A DNA stretch of 64,000 nt, taken from the NCBI RefSeq assembly GCF_009687865.1, contig NZ_BLAE01000066.1:1-64000 (forward strand). The letters are read 5' to 3'. The position numbers and the translations under genes were made by a program. A model generated the notes under the pieces. It had not been told where the DNA came from. It did no database searches and worked only from the letters and a program-made list of their open reading frames with translations. The stretch is from Acrocarpospora macrocephala. GTDB taxonomy: Bacteria > Actinomycetota > Actinomycetes > Streptosporangiales > Streptosporangiaceae. Of the stretch, positions 19,346 to 28,682 are shown piece after piece. How positions within the stretch are numbered: position 1 is the first letter of the stretch; every line of letters begins with the position of its first letter.

Positions 19346-22114
19346 TCAGACGACGGTGACGCTGTACGTCGCCCCCGCCACGGTCGGGAAGGTGATCACA
19401 TCATTGGCCACGGTGTGGCTCACCGTGCCGGTGCCGACGCGGGTGACCAGGACGGTCCTGCCGGGCCACGGGTTGGCCAGCCGGACCTGCTTGCCCGTCC
19501 CGCTGGTGATGTCCACGTAGCCGACCTGCCCGCCGGAGCGGGCGCTGGACACCACGAACGCGTTCTTGGCCCGCAGCTTCACGAACGAGCCGTTCTTTCC
19601 GGACGGCCAGACCGGGAACACCCGCATGACGCCGCCGTCGGTCTGCAGCAGCATGCTGTTGACGGCCTCGATCGCGCCCGCCTTCTCCAGGCCGTGGTTG
19701 CCGTCGTACACCCGGCCGTTCTGCATGAGCTTGGTGGTCAGCTGGCCCTTGAGCTTGTCGATCAGGCTCTGGGCCGGGTAGCCGACCCTGGCGGCCTGGG
19801 TGAAGACCTTCGGGAAGCTGTTCTCCTGGCCCCAGGAGTTCATCTGGTCCAGGCTGGTGATCGCCACCTGCCGGTCGGCGGCCGGGCTGCTGAGGCCGAG
19901 CACCTCGCCCGGGTGGATGAACTCGAGGTTGACGGTGTTGTCGCCCGGGCGGAAGACCCGGGTGTCGCCGCCGGTCATCGTGCCGGGGTCGGCCAGGGCG
20001 TACACGGTCTGGCCGTTCTGGGTGGTGCGCGGGATGGGCGGCAGCGCGTTGATGATGTTCTGCCAGGTGGTGCGGTCGGCGGCGTCCACGTTCAGCTCGA
20101 CGCTGGCGTTGACCAGGAAGGTGAGCACCTGGCGGAGCATGCCCAGGTCGGGGCTGGAGTTACGGCCCCAGGTGCCCTCGTGCGGCCCGGCCCAGAGCCG
20201 GTACCTGCCGCTGGCCGAGTCGAACTCCAGCCACGCCTTGAAGAAGGTCGCGATCTCCTTCAGGAAGGGATACGCCTTGGAAGTCAGGAAATTTCGGTCC
20301 TGGGTGTACTCGTAGTACGAGACGTACTGGGTGGCGGTGAACAGGGAGTTCGCCACCTGCTGGTGGTAGGAGCCGTCCGAGGTGAAGGTGAACGGGGTGA
20401 TGCCGACCGGGAAGAGCACGCCGCCCGCGATGCCGTTGGGGAAACGCGCGGCGACGTAGTCGGCTTTGACCCGGTTGAGTTCCTGGACCGACTTGCGCCT
20501 GGCCTCGGGCAGGAAGGTGGTGACCAGGTCGTAGAAGGGGAGTGCCAGGTCGGCGCGGTTGCTGGAGTAGACGCCGTAGTAGTTGGCCTGCCAGTTGTAG
20601 TTGAGGTGCATGTCGCCGCCCCACTGCGGCCAGTCGGTGGTGGCCCAGATGCCGTACAGGCCGGAGGCCGTCTTGCCCTGGCGCAGCGAGGAGCCGAGCA
20701 GGTAAAGCGAGCCGTAGTAGAAACGTTCGAGCAGGTCGTCGTCCAGGTCCGCGTAGGACTTGAGCCAGTACTGCTTCCACCATTCGACGTGCGCGTTGTA
20801 GAGGCCGTCCAGGGACCCGGAGTTCTGGGCGTCGGCCAGCCCGCGCGCGGCCGGGGCCGGGTCGGCCGGGTTCATGCCGCCGCCCGCGACGCCGGTGACG
20901 ATATGCGCGGTCTGGCCTGCGGGCAGGTCGAAGACGATCCGCCCGGCCGCGCCGCTCGCGGTCGGGGCGCCGATCTGGGTGCCGCCGACGACCCGGGTGG
21001 CCATCGAGGCCCGGGAGACCGGGTTCGAGCCGCCCGCGGTCTGCCTGGTCGCCCAGACGGTGTTGCCGGAGACGCCGGAGGTGCTGGTGAAGCCGCTTCG
21101 GGCGTCCGGGGTGCCGGTGGCGGTCTCGACCTGGAGCCGGACGGTGGAAGTGCCCGTGGACTGGATCCTGGTCACCATCAGGTTGTCGTCGGCCGCCGTC
21201 CAGGTGCGCATCGAGACGGGCACGCCGCCGATGCTCATTGAGGTGTCGATGTCACCCTTGAGGATGTTCTGCTCCTCCAGGAACGGCCCGGGCGGCGGGT
21301 TCGTGCCGCTGCCGTTGTAGAGCTCGAACTGGCCGATCCTGGCGCGCGGGTTGTTGATCGAGTCCTGCGTGGTGCCCTGGGTGGGCTCGGTGATGTTGAG
21401 GCGCAGGTAGCGGACCGTGGTCGACGGCAGCGTGCGGTCGGTGACGTTCGCCGTGTTGTTGGTGACGGTGTCGACCGTGTTCCAGGTGCTGCCGTTGGTG
21501 CTGGTGGCCAGCGTCCAGTTCTTGGTGTTGTTGGCGGTCTCGGCCGGGCGGGCCGCCGCGTCGTGCCGGAGCACGTAGCGGGTGAAGGTCTTGGCGGTGC
21601 CCAGGTCGAGGGTGAGCGTCTGCGGCTTGCCGATGTCGGAGACCCAGCCCTCGTAGCCGGCGCCCCACTGGCCGCTCACCGCGCGGCTGGCCGGGAAGGC
21701 CGGGTGCGTGCTGGAGGCGGTGGCGGTCGCGCCGAGCGCCAGGTTGGCGGATCCGGTGCCGCCGCCGACGGGGGTCACCTTCACCGTGCCGAGGGCGACG
21801 AGGGAGTTGCCGCCGTTGACGGTCCAGAAGTTGCCCTTGGAGACGGCGAAGGTCTTGAAGCCCTCGCCGCCGCCGGAGGTGATGGCGATGTCGCCGTTGC
21901 CGGCCAGCGCGGTCTCCGGCATCGTGCGGCTGACGAAACCGGCGTAGTTCTGGCTGGTCCAGCGGCCCTTGACGGCGCCAACCAGCTGCTGGACCGCGGT
22001 CCACTGCTGATCCGGGGTCGGGGTGGCGGCTGCGGCTGGCTCGGCGGCCAGCAGGGTGGCGAGAAGTGCGGAGGCGATGGCGGCGGGTAAGAACCCGCCC
22101 CGGCGTCGCTTCAT
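19346..22114 (-). CDS. Secreted GH95-like glycoside hydrolase with inserted F5/8-type C domain
   Basis: This 922-residue secreted enzyme has a signal peptide (MKRRRGGFLPAAIASALLAT then a stretch ending PAAAA). A split N-terminal beta domain carries an inserted discoidin-like (F5/8 type C) carbohydrate-binding domain at about 120-270. The catalytic (alpha/alpha)6 barrel follows (LYLLGSSLRQGKTASGLYGI; MHLNYNWQANYYGVYSSNRA), with a C-terminal beta domain. GH95 enzymes are mostly alpha-L-fucosidases, though alpha-galactosidase activity is also known. ATG 22114 is used instead of a frame 105 bp longer because the signal peptide starts here. It is the last gene of the LacI-controlled operon. Confidence 0.82.
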   Translation of the reverse strand: MKRRRGGFLPAAIASALLATLLAAEPAAAATPTPDQQWTAVQQLVGAVKGRWTSQNYAGFVSRTMPETALAGNGDIAITSGGGEGFKTFAVSKGNFWTVNGGNSLVALGTVKVTPVGGGTGSANLALGATATASSTHPAFPASRAVSGQWGAGYEGWVSDIGKPQTLTLDLGTAKTFTRYVLRHDAAARPAETANNTKNWTLATSTNGSTWNTVDTVTNNTANVTDRTLPSTTVRYLRLNITEPTQGTTQDSINNPRARIGQFELYNGSGTNPPPGPFLEEQNILKGDIDTSMSIGGVPVSMRTWTAADDNLMVTRIQSTGTSTVRLQVETATGTPDARSGFTSTSGVSGNTVWATRQTAGGSNPVSRASMATRVVGGTQIGAPTASGAAGRIVFDLPAGQTAHIVTGVAGGGMNPADPAPAARGLADAQNSGSLDGLYNAHVEWWKQYWLKSYADLDDDLLERFYYGSLYLLGSSLRQGKTASGLYGIWATTDWPQWGGDMHLNYNWQANYYGVYSSNRADLALPFYDLVTTFLPEARRKSVQELNRVKADYVAARFPNGIAGGVLFPVGITPFTFTSDGSYHQQVANSLFTATQYVSYYEYTQDRNFLTSKAYPFLKEIATFFKAWLEFDSASGRYRLWAGPHEGTWGRNSSPDLGMLRQVLTFLVNASVELNVDAADRTTWQNIINALPPIPRTTQNGQTVYALADPGTMTGGDTRVFRPGDNTVNLEFIHPGEVLGLSSPAADRQVAITSLDQMNSWGQENSFPKVFTQAARVGYPAQSLIDKLKGQLTTKLMQNGRVYDGNHGLEKAGAIEAVNSMLLQTDGGVMRVFPVWPSGKNGSFVKLRAKNAFVVSSARSGGQVGYVDITSGTGKQVRLANPWPGRTVLVTRVGTGTVSHTVANDVITFPTVAGATYSVTVV

Positions 22115-22133
22115 GGTGCCTCTCTTCAGTGCT

Positions 22134-22685
22134 TCAGTGGCGGTGGGTGTGATCCGGGTGCCGAATATCCCCGGGGTGTTCGAATCCGGGCAGAAGGGTC
22201 GCCCGGGCGCAGCGGGCATCGGCCCACAGCGCGAATTGACGGCGCCGCCGCGCGCCCAGCAGGTCCGCCCGGATCCCGGGCGCCGCCTGCTCGTACGTGA
22301 TTCCGCGATACCGATCTTGATTGTTCGAGAAATATTGGGAAATTTCGGTTTCTGGGATGAGCTGGTGGGCGGTGAGGGCGCGGTACAGGGCTTGCGCGAG
22401 GGGGTTGCCGGACAGGACGGCCGCCATCACACTGCCGAGTTCCAGCCGGGCGGTCGGGGTGAGCTCCAGCGGCGGGCCGCCGGGCACGATCCCGCGCCTG
22501 GCGGCTTCGTCGGCCACGATCTGCTCGGCGATGAGGATCTGGGTGACCCAGCGGCGCAGCTGCCGCCCTTCCGCCGTGCCGTCGGCGGGCAGGAGTTCCC
22601 CGCGCGGGCCCTGGCGCAGGCGCCGTACCCGCCGCTCGACCGTCTCGACGGTGATCGGCGTCTCGCCGACCAGGGCGGCGATCAC
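22134..22685 (-). CDS. SurA/parvulin N-terminal-like small protein (DUF7158-like)
   Basis: This 183-residue protein begins VIAALVGETPITVETVERRV and contains VTQILIAEQIVADEAARRG and LIPETEISQYFSNNQDRY. This helical pattern resembles the N-terminal chaperone part of SurA/PpiC-like proteins without the prolyl-isomerase domain. The C-terminus is His-rich (HPGDIRHPDHTHRH), suggesting metal binding. There is no signal peptide. The GTG start overlaps the alpha-mannosidase stop (GTGA), so it is translationally coupled. A role in folding or maturation of the neighbouring hydrolases is possible but unproven; the family name is a tentative recollection. Confidence 0.6.
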   Translation of the reverse strand: MIAALVGETPITVETVERRVRRLRQGPRGELLPADGTAEGRQLRRWVTQILIAEQIVADEAARRGIVPGGPPLELTPTARLELGSVMAAVLSGNPLAQALYRALTAHQLIPETEISQYFSNNQDRYRGITYEQAAPGIRADLLGARRRRQFALWADARCARATLLPGFEHPGDIRHPDHTHRH

Positions 22686-25600
22686 CGGATCACCATCGGC
22701 ACCGCCGGGGAGTACGACACCCGCCCGAACCACATGCACTTGACCAGCAGCCACCAGGTCCCCGGCCGGGCCCCGAGCGGCACGTCGATGTCCACGGTCA
22801 ACCGGTCCCGGGAGCCGGCGGCCACCGCGATCGGGTGCACACCGGGCCCGGCCAGGTCCCAGGTGCCCCACGGGCTGATCACCTGGGCCTCACCCCGGAT
22901 GTCGAACCGCGCGGTGTTCCGCAGCCCGACCGTCCACCGGGCCCGCTGCCCCGGCGCGAGCTCGATCGGCTCCACGTCCACCAGCAGCGCCCCCGCGCCG
23001 GGCTGCCCGCCGACGAAGACCACATCCTCATGGACCTGCCCGCCGTGCTCCAGCTGTACGGCCACCGGCCACGGCCCCGGTTCGGGTTCCCCCGGCGGGG
23101 TGAGCGTCACATCGAAGCCGGTCCAGTCGCCGGGCGCGAGCCGTACCACCTGATCGGCAGGGGAGGCGTCCCAGCCGGGCGGCGGGACGACCTGGAGTTT
23201 GCCCTCGGCCTCGATGTCGGTGCGGTCGCTGGCCAGGGTGACGTGCACGGTGCCGCCGTCGAGGCGGGCGTGCACGCTCATCGGCTGGTAACCGATCGGC
23301 CCCGAGCCCCGGTTGTGCAGCCAGAACCGGGAGAAAACCGGCTGGGCGGGCTCCGCGTCGCGCCCGAGAGACTCGGAACCCTCCTCATCGGTGTCAGTGT
23401 GCAGGACATAGGTGGCGATCTGGCTAGGGGCGAGCGCGGCGTGCAGGGCGCCGTCGCGGGTCTTGGCCTCGCCCGTCTCCACCTCCAGCACGTCGGCCAG
23501 GGCCGCCGTCACGAACGGGACCTGCGAGCTCAGCTGGAAGGAGACGTCCCGGCCGTGCGGCTCGTACAGCCGTGCCGTGAAACTGCCAGGTTCCGCCTGG
23601 CCGCGCCCGTGCGCGGTGGGGTTGCCCGCCGCCTTGAACGCCGCGAGCACGGCTTCGCCCGCCGGTTCGACGGTCAGCAGCGACGCGGTCGCCGGGAGAG
23701 GGCCGTCGTGCGCCTCCTCGACGACCGCCCGGAGCGGGTGACTGAAGTCGTGCGCGCGCGCCACCACACCCGCGTCCCGCCAGTCGCCCGCCCCAGAGGC
23801 CAGCGCGTATTCGAACGAGTGGCTCCAGTGCTGGAGCTGGAAACCGCTGCCATCCGGCGCGGTCCGCCGCGGCGGGTCGATCCACACCCCGGACGGCCAG
23901 CCGGTGCACGAACGCATCAACGACAGGTGCAACCGCCCCTCCGTGTCCACGGCGAAGCCCGGAATGCCCCGGTTGAGCACGGCCACCGTGCGGTTCTCAG
24001 CCGGTTCGCCCGGATCCACCGCGCAGGCGACCTCGATGACCGAGTCGGCCAGGTCGGCCACCACGGCCGCGACGGCGGCCCGCAGGTCGGGACCCGCGAT
24101 CACCAGCACCGGCAGGTCGCCGGCCGCCCGCAGGTCCGCGTCCGGCCGGAACGTCTCGGCCGGGCCACGCGCAGCCGGGATCCACAACACCCCGGGCTCC
24201 CCGGCGGCCAGCAGCCGCTCCAGCTCCGCCCGATGGCGCGAATCCGCCAGAACCTCGGCCGCGAAAACGTTATCCTGCGGCCCGCCGATAACAATGCGCA
24301 CGTCCGGCAGGTTGGAGTCAAACGAGAGCAGCCCATAACGGTTGCCCTCGGCGTGCGTCGTGGTCGCGGTGACCCCCGACTGCGCCAGCCGGATCGCCAG
24401 GTCGCGGCCCAGCTCGGCGGTGTCCTCCTCACGCGGCACGACGATCTCCGCCACCCCGAAGGCCGCACCCGCCGACACCCGCGCCATCGAGCTCAGCCCG
24501 AACCACTGGTACGCCGGGTTGTCCAGCGTCCACGGATGGCGGGCGGCGTCCACGTCCGGGTGCGCGAACGGCCGTCCCACCACCGCGTGCCCGACCTCCG
24601 AGACCGGTTTCGCTCCCGGGATCGCGCACGGCCAGCGCAGCCGCAGCAGCTGGTCGGACCCGTCGAAACCGTCCAGGTGCGTCACGCAGTCCACCCGGTT
24701 CACGCCGTGCCACAGCGTGATCACCTGGGTGTACCGGATCGTCCCGAGCGCACCGGTGACGGTGATCCGCTCCCCGAGAGGAGACCGCTCGGCCCGCACC
24801 GACAGCGCCGGAGCGGACGCCGAACCCGCGGACGCTCCGGTGGGCAGCAGATGCCAAGGGCCCTCACGGAAGACGGGATGCTCGTGATACTCCTCGTAGA
24901 CCACGATCTCGTTCCCGGCCTCGCCCGGCGTGATCAGCTCATCGCCGGTCGCCATGTCCACCAGGCTGACCACGGCGCCGCCACGCGCCGGATCGACGGT
25001 CAGCCGATGGTGACCGTTGGCGATCGTGACCCGGTCCACGTCCCGCCACCGCGTCGGATCGACCGTGGCCGGAACCGGGTGCGGGAACCCGGCCAGCACG
25101 TATGTCCGGTAGCCCAGCGAAGGCACCTCCGCCACGAACACGATCTCGGCCCGCTCGCCGTCCTCGCCCTCCACCACGGCCGGGACCGGCACGCCATGCT
25201 CGTCGGTCAGACCGCGAAAGGGCGCGGGCACGCTAACCCGGACCACGTCCGTACGCGGCCAGGCCAGCGCGTTGAACACCGTCACCCGATGCCCCTCGCC
25301 CCCGGCCCGGTTGTCCACCCGGGCCGCCAGGTGCCGGATCGCGCCGTCGTGCACCTGCCTGGCCAGGTCGTACGCCTCCCGCCACCCCGCCAGCAGATCC
25401 AGATAGACCTGATCCGACTCGGTCCCCGTGATCGCGTCGTGGTGCGCGCCGTACACCAGCTGCCGCCACGCCTTGTCCAGCGCGGCCTCCGGATAGCCGG
25501 CGTCCCCCGCCAGGCAGGCCAGCGCGGCGAACTTCTCCGCGTCCAGCAGCTCGTTCTCGGCCGCCCGCTGCGCCTGCTTGGTGTCGATGTAGGAGACGTC

Positions 25601-26830
25601 CTTGCCGGTGTAGATGGGGTTCATGTCCCGGCTCTGCGGCGACAGCCGGGCTCCCGTCTCGGCCAGCTCCGCCGACACCGCCGCGAAGAAGTCCCGGGGC
25701 AGCGCGCACACGAACTTCGGCCAGGCGTAGCGGGTGGGCCAGTCGCGGTGGATCTCGGTCAGCCACTTGTTCGGCGGGCTGTAGTCGGTGCCGACGGGGA
25801 CGAGCACGTTCTTGGTGGCGGAAACCTTCTTCATGCGCAGGAACAGGCCGTAGACCGACTCCTCCGCGTCCGGGAGGGTCTGCGCGGAGTCCATCGACCA
25901 GCCCGCGCTGTAGTGCGCCGCCATGTAGTGCGTGAGCAGCCCCCGCCCGCTGGGCGAGATCCACTCGAACTCGCTGCGGAACTGCATCCCCGACGGGTCG
26001 CCGTGCGGGGTGTCATAGGTCCCCATCTCCAGCGTCGGACCCCACTGGTGGAACGGCCCCCGCGCCCACGCGCTGGAGGTCAGCCCCGCGTCCGCCATCA
26101 ACCCGGGGAACTGCGGATCGTGCCCGAACGAGTCCAGCTGCCACGCCGTAGCCGGAGCGCCCCCCAGGATGTCCCGCTGGAACCCGACCCCGTACACCGC
26201 GTTCCGGATCGTCGTCTCCGCCCCGGTCAGGTTGGTGTTCGGCTCGTTGTACGTGCCACCCATGATCTCCAACCGGCCCGCGCCGACCAGCTTCCCGATG
26301 ATCTCCCGGTTCTCCGGGAACGCGTCCCAGTACGGCTTCAGGTAGTCCACCTCGGCCAGCACGAACCGGTAGTCGGGATCCCGCCTGGCCAGCTCCAGAT
26401 GCGCGTCGATCAGCTGGAACGCGGTGAACTGGAAGCTCATCCGCACGTCCTGGGCGTCGGGTAGGGCGTCCCACTCGCTCGCGTACCCGGCCTGGGTGTT
26501 CCACCACACGGGGTCGTAGTGGAAGTGCGACACCAGGAACACCGTCCAGCCGGGTTCGGCGACGGTGAGGGAGCCGGGGGCGGTAGCCGTACCGGCGGGG
26601 CCGGAGGCCGTCACCACGACGGACAGCACGGAGCCGGGCGGCGCGCCGGTGGTCACCGGGATCTCGTGCAGGCCGGTGCCGGGGACGCCGGTCAGGTGTC
26701 CCTCGGCGTCGCCCGAGACGCGCAGGTCGATCGGGGAGTCGGCGGAGGTCCGGACCCGGAGGATCTGGCGCGGGGCGTCGTCGGGCCCGGCGAACAGCTC
26801 GGTGGACTCGACGGCGTCGATGGTCAGCAT
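22682..26830 (-). CDS. GH38-family alpha-mannosidase
   Basis: The 1382-residue enzyme has a short N-terminal beta domain, then the GH38 catalytic domain from about 95. It includes the zinc motif HFHYDPVW (about 102-109), FVLAEVDYLKPYW, and WQLDSFGHDP, whose Asp near 233 is the expected nucleophile. A middle three-helix region (YGAHHDAITGTESD) and long beta-sandwich domains follow. The C-terminal ~300 residues resemble an NEW3-type sandwich. No signal peptide is evident, so it is probably cytoplasmic and acts on imported oligosaccharides. ATG 26830 has an AAAGG site 6 nt upstream and is preferred to TTG 26845. Confidence 0.92.
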   Translation of the reverse strand: MLTIDAVESTELFAGPDDAPRQILRVRTSADSPIDLRVSGDAEGHLTGVPGTGLHEIPVTTGAPPGSVLSVVVTASGPAGTATAPGSLTVAEPGWTVFLVSHFHYDPVWWNTQAGYASEWDALPDAQDVRMSFQFTAFQLIDAHLELARRDPDYRFVLAEVDYLKPYWDAFPENREIIGKLVGAGRLEIMGGTYNEPNTNLTGAETTIRNAVYGVGFQRDILGGAPATAWQLDSFGHDPQFPGLMADAGLTSSAWARGPFHQWGPTLEMGTYDTPHGDPSGMQFRSEFEWISPSGRGLLTHYMAAHYSAGWSMDSAQTLPDAEESVYGLFLRMKKVSATKNVLVPVGTDYSPPNKWLTEIHRDWPTRYAWPKFVCALPRDFFAAVSAELAETGARLSPQSRDMNPIYTGKDVSYIDTKQAQRAAENELLDAEKFAALACLAGDAGYPEAALDKAWRQLVYGAHHDAITGTESDQVYLDLLAGWREAYDLARQVHDGAIRHLAARVDNRAGGEGHRVTVFNALAWPRTDVVRVSVPAPFRGLTDEHGVPVPAVVEGEDGERAEIVFVAEVPSLGYRTYVLAGFPHPVPATVDPTRWRDVDRVTIANGHHRLTVDPARGGAVVSLVDMATGDELITPGEAGNEIVVYEEYHEHPVFREGPWHLLPTGASAGSASAPALSVRAERSPLGERITVTGALGTIRYTQVITLWHGVNRVDCVTHLDGFDGSDQLLRLRWPCAIPGAKPVSEVGHAVVGRPFAHPDVDAARHPWTLDNPAYQWFGLSSMARVSAGAAFGVAEIVVPREEDTAELGRDLAIRLAQSGVTATTTHAEGNRYGLLSFDSNLPDVRIVIGGPQDNVFAAEVLADSRHRAELERLLAAGEPGVLWIPAARGPAETFRPDADLRAAGDLPVLVIAGPDLRAAVAAVVADLADSVIEVACAVDPGEPAENRTVAVLNRGIPGFAVDTEGRLHLSLMRSCTGWPSGVWIDPPRRTAPDGSGFQLQHWSHSFEYALASGAGDWRDAGVVARAHDFSHPLRAVVEEAHDGPLPATASLLTVEPAGEAVLAAFKAAGNPTAHGRGQAEPGSFTARLYEPHGRDVSFQLSSQVPFVTAALADVLEVETGEAKTRDGALHAALAPSQIATYVLHTDTDEEGSESLGRDAEPAQPVFSRFWLHNRGSGPIGYQPMSVHARLDGGTVHVTLASDRTDIEAEGKLQVVPPPGWDASPADQVVRLAPGDWTGFDVTLTPPGEPEPGPWPVAVQLEHGGQVHEDVVFVGGQPGAGALLVDVEPIELAPGQRARWTVGLRNTARFDIRGEAQVISPWGTWDLAGPGVHPIAVAAGSRDRLTVDIDVPLGARPGTWWLLVKCMWFGRVSYSPAVPMVIR

Positions 26831-26872
26831 GGAGAGCCTTTGCAAAGAGAGGGAACGGGACGAAAGGCGCGG

Positions 26873-27706
26873 CTAACCTTTGACCGCGCCTCCGGTCAGG
26901 CCCTTCACGAAGTTCTTCTGCAGGGCGAGGTAGAAGATCAGGATCGGGAGGGTGGCCAGGAACATGAAGGCGAACAGGTCGCCGAAGTCGGATTCGTACT
27001 GGCCGATCGCCCGGTAGACGCCGACCGTCACCGTGGTGCCGCTGTCCGGGCCCAGCACGATCAGCGGGGTCAGGAAGTCGTTCCAGATCCACACCCCGAG
27101 GAAGATCAGCACACTGGCCGAGGCCGGGCGCAGCAGCGGGAAGACGACCTGCCAGAACACCCGGAACCTGCTCGCGCCGTCCAGCTCGGCCGCCTCCTCC
27201 AGCTCGCGCGGCACGCCCTTGACGAACCCCATGAACAGCAGCACGCCGAACGGCACGTAGTAGCCGACGTTCACCAGCACCAGGCCCTGCAACGTCGCCA
27301 TCAGGTCGAACGCCTTCAGCACCGACGTCACCGGGGACAGGATCACCGGAATCGGGATCATCAGCCCGCACAGCAACGTCACCAGCAGCACCTTCGCGAA
27401 CAGCCGGGTCGAGCGGGCCAGGTAGTGGCCGAGCATGGCCGACAGCACGGTCAGGATCGTGATCGACAGCGCGGTCACCGCGATGCTGTTGACCAGGCCG
27501 AAGGTGAACAGGTTGTCCTCGCGGGCGAACACCCCGCTGATGTTCTCCAGCGTCGGCGGCAGCGGCAGGCTGGCCGGGCTCGGCAGGATCTCCTCGCCCG
27601 GTTTGAAGACGTTCACCAGCATCAGGTAGAGCGGCAGGAAGAACGCCGCGCCCACGAAGATCGCGACCAGGGGCCGCAGCCAGGCATGCGTGCGCGCGTC
27701 GATCAC
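26873..27706 (-). CDS. Carbohydrate ABC transporter permease (MalG type)
   Basis: This 277-residue inner-membrane permease has six predicted helices and the EAA loop EEAAELDGASRFRVFWQVVF, which contacts the ATPase. It is the second permease of a CUT1-type importer and is followed 42 bp downstream by the alpha-mannosidase gene. No ATPase gene is in the operon, so a shared MsiK-type ATPase encoded elsewhere is expected. The substrate is probably a mannose- or fucose-containing oligosaccharide, judged from the neighbours. Confidence 0.92.
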   Translation of the reverse strand: MIDARTHAWLRPLVAIFVGAAFFLPLYLMLVNVFKPGEEILPSPASLPLPPTLENISGVFAREDNLFTFGLVNSIAVTALSITILTVLSAMLGHYLARSTRLFAKVLLVTLLCGLMIPIPVILSPVTSVLKAFDLMATLQGLVLVNVGYYVPFGVLLFMGFVKGVPRELEEAAELDGASRFRVFWQVVFPLLRPASASVLIFLGVWIWNDFLTPLIVLGPDSGTTVTVGVYRAIGQYESDFGDLFAFMFLATLPILIFYLALQKNFVKGLTGGAVKG

Positions 27707-27719
27707 TGAGTCACCTCTC

Positions 27720-28682
27720 TCATCGCGTCACCTCACGTCGCTGGAGCACCCGGAGCACGACCACCGAGACGCCCGCGACCAGCGCGAGCATCACCGCGGC
27801 CAGCGCCGAGGAGTAGCCGATCCGGTTGCCGACGAAGGCCTCCTTCACGACCTGGAAGGCCATGGTCGCGGTCGCCCCGGTGCCGGGACCGCCGTTGGTG
27901 ATCACCTGGATCTGGTCGTACGCCTTGAAGCCGGTGATCAGCAGCATCACGGTGTTGATGGTCAGCGCCGGGGCCAGCATCGGCCAGGTCACGTTCCTGA
28001 ACCGGGCCAGGCCGCCGGCGCCGTCGATGGCCGCCGCCTCCTGGAGCTCCCGCGGCACGCCCTGCAGCCCCGCCAGGTAGACCACCACGCAGAAGCCGAG
28101 CATCTGCCAGGTGATGATCCACGCGATCGAGTACAGCGCCAGCTCGGGATCCGACAGCCAGCCGGGCGGGTTCGCCACGCCCAGGCCGCGCAGCGCCGAG
28201 TTGAGCAGCCCGTCGTCGGTGAGCACAGAGCGCCAGATGACGCTGATCACCACCGAGCTGAGCACCACCGGGGTGAAGAACACCCCGCGCAGGGCCAGGT
28301 AGAGCTTGGACGGCCGGTCCAGCAACATCGCGATCAGCAGCCCGCCCACGTTCGCCAGCACGGTCACGATGAGCGTGATGATCACTGTGTTGGCGAGCGC
28401 CTGCAGGAACTCCGGGTCGCTCGCGAGCGTGACGTAGTTCCGGAACCCGACGAACTCGGTCGGCGGGTTGAACGGGTTGCGGTTGGTGAAGCTGTAGTAG
28501 CCCGTCATCAGGATGGGCAGCAGGACGAACAGTCCGTACGCCAGCAGACCGGGCAGGGCGAACAGGGCGAAGCGCCCCAGCTTCGGCGTCAGCCGGGCTC
28601 GGGCCGATCGCCGAGCCCGGGATGTGCGCGGCGGCGTGGCGAGCGCGGGCTCGCCACGAACCGCGTGCTTGGTGTCAGCCAT
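27720..28682 (-). CDS. Carbohydrate ABC transporter permease (MalF type)
   Basis: The 320-residue permease has an N-terminal basic cytoplasmic segment, six to seven helices, and an EAA loop reading LQEAAAIDGAGGLARFRNVT. It forms a heterodimer with the MalG-type permease encoded 13 bp downstream. The ATG directly follows the stop codon of the binding-protein gene, so all three transporter genes are co-transcribed. Confidence 0.92.
   Translation of the reverse strand: MADTKHAVRGEPALATPPRTSRARRSARARLTPKLGRFALFALPGLLAYGLFVLLPILMTGYYSFTNRNPFNPPTEFVGFRNYVTLASDPEFLQALANTVIITLIVTVLANVGGLLIAMLLDRPSKLYLALRGVFFTPVVLSSVVISVIWRSVLTDDGLLNSALRGLGVANPPGWLSDPELALYSIAWIITWQMLGFCVVVYLAGLQGVPRELQEAAAIDGAGGLARFRNVTWPMLAPALTINTVMLLITGFKAYDQIQVITNGGPGTGATATMAFQVVKEAFVGNRIGYSSALAAVMLALVAGVSVVVLRVLQRREVTR

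Noticed and set aside
22835-26464. A 1209-codon open frame on the plus strand, antisense to the GH38 gene
   Set aside because: It is Arg/Pro/Gly-rich with no recognisable domain and mirrors the codon bias of the genuine mannosidase on the other strand.
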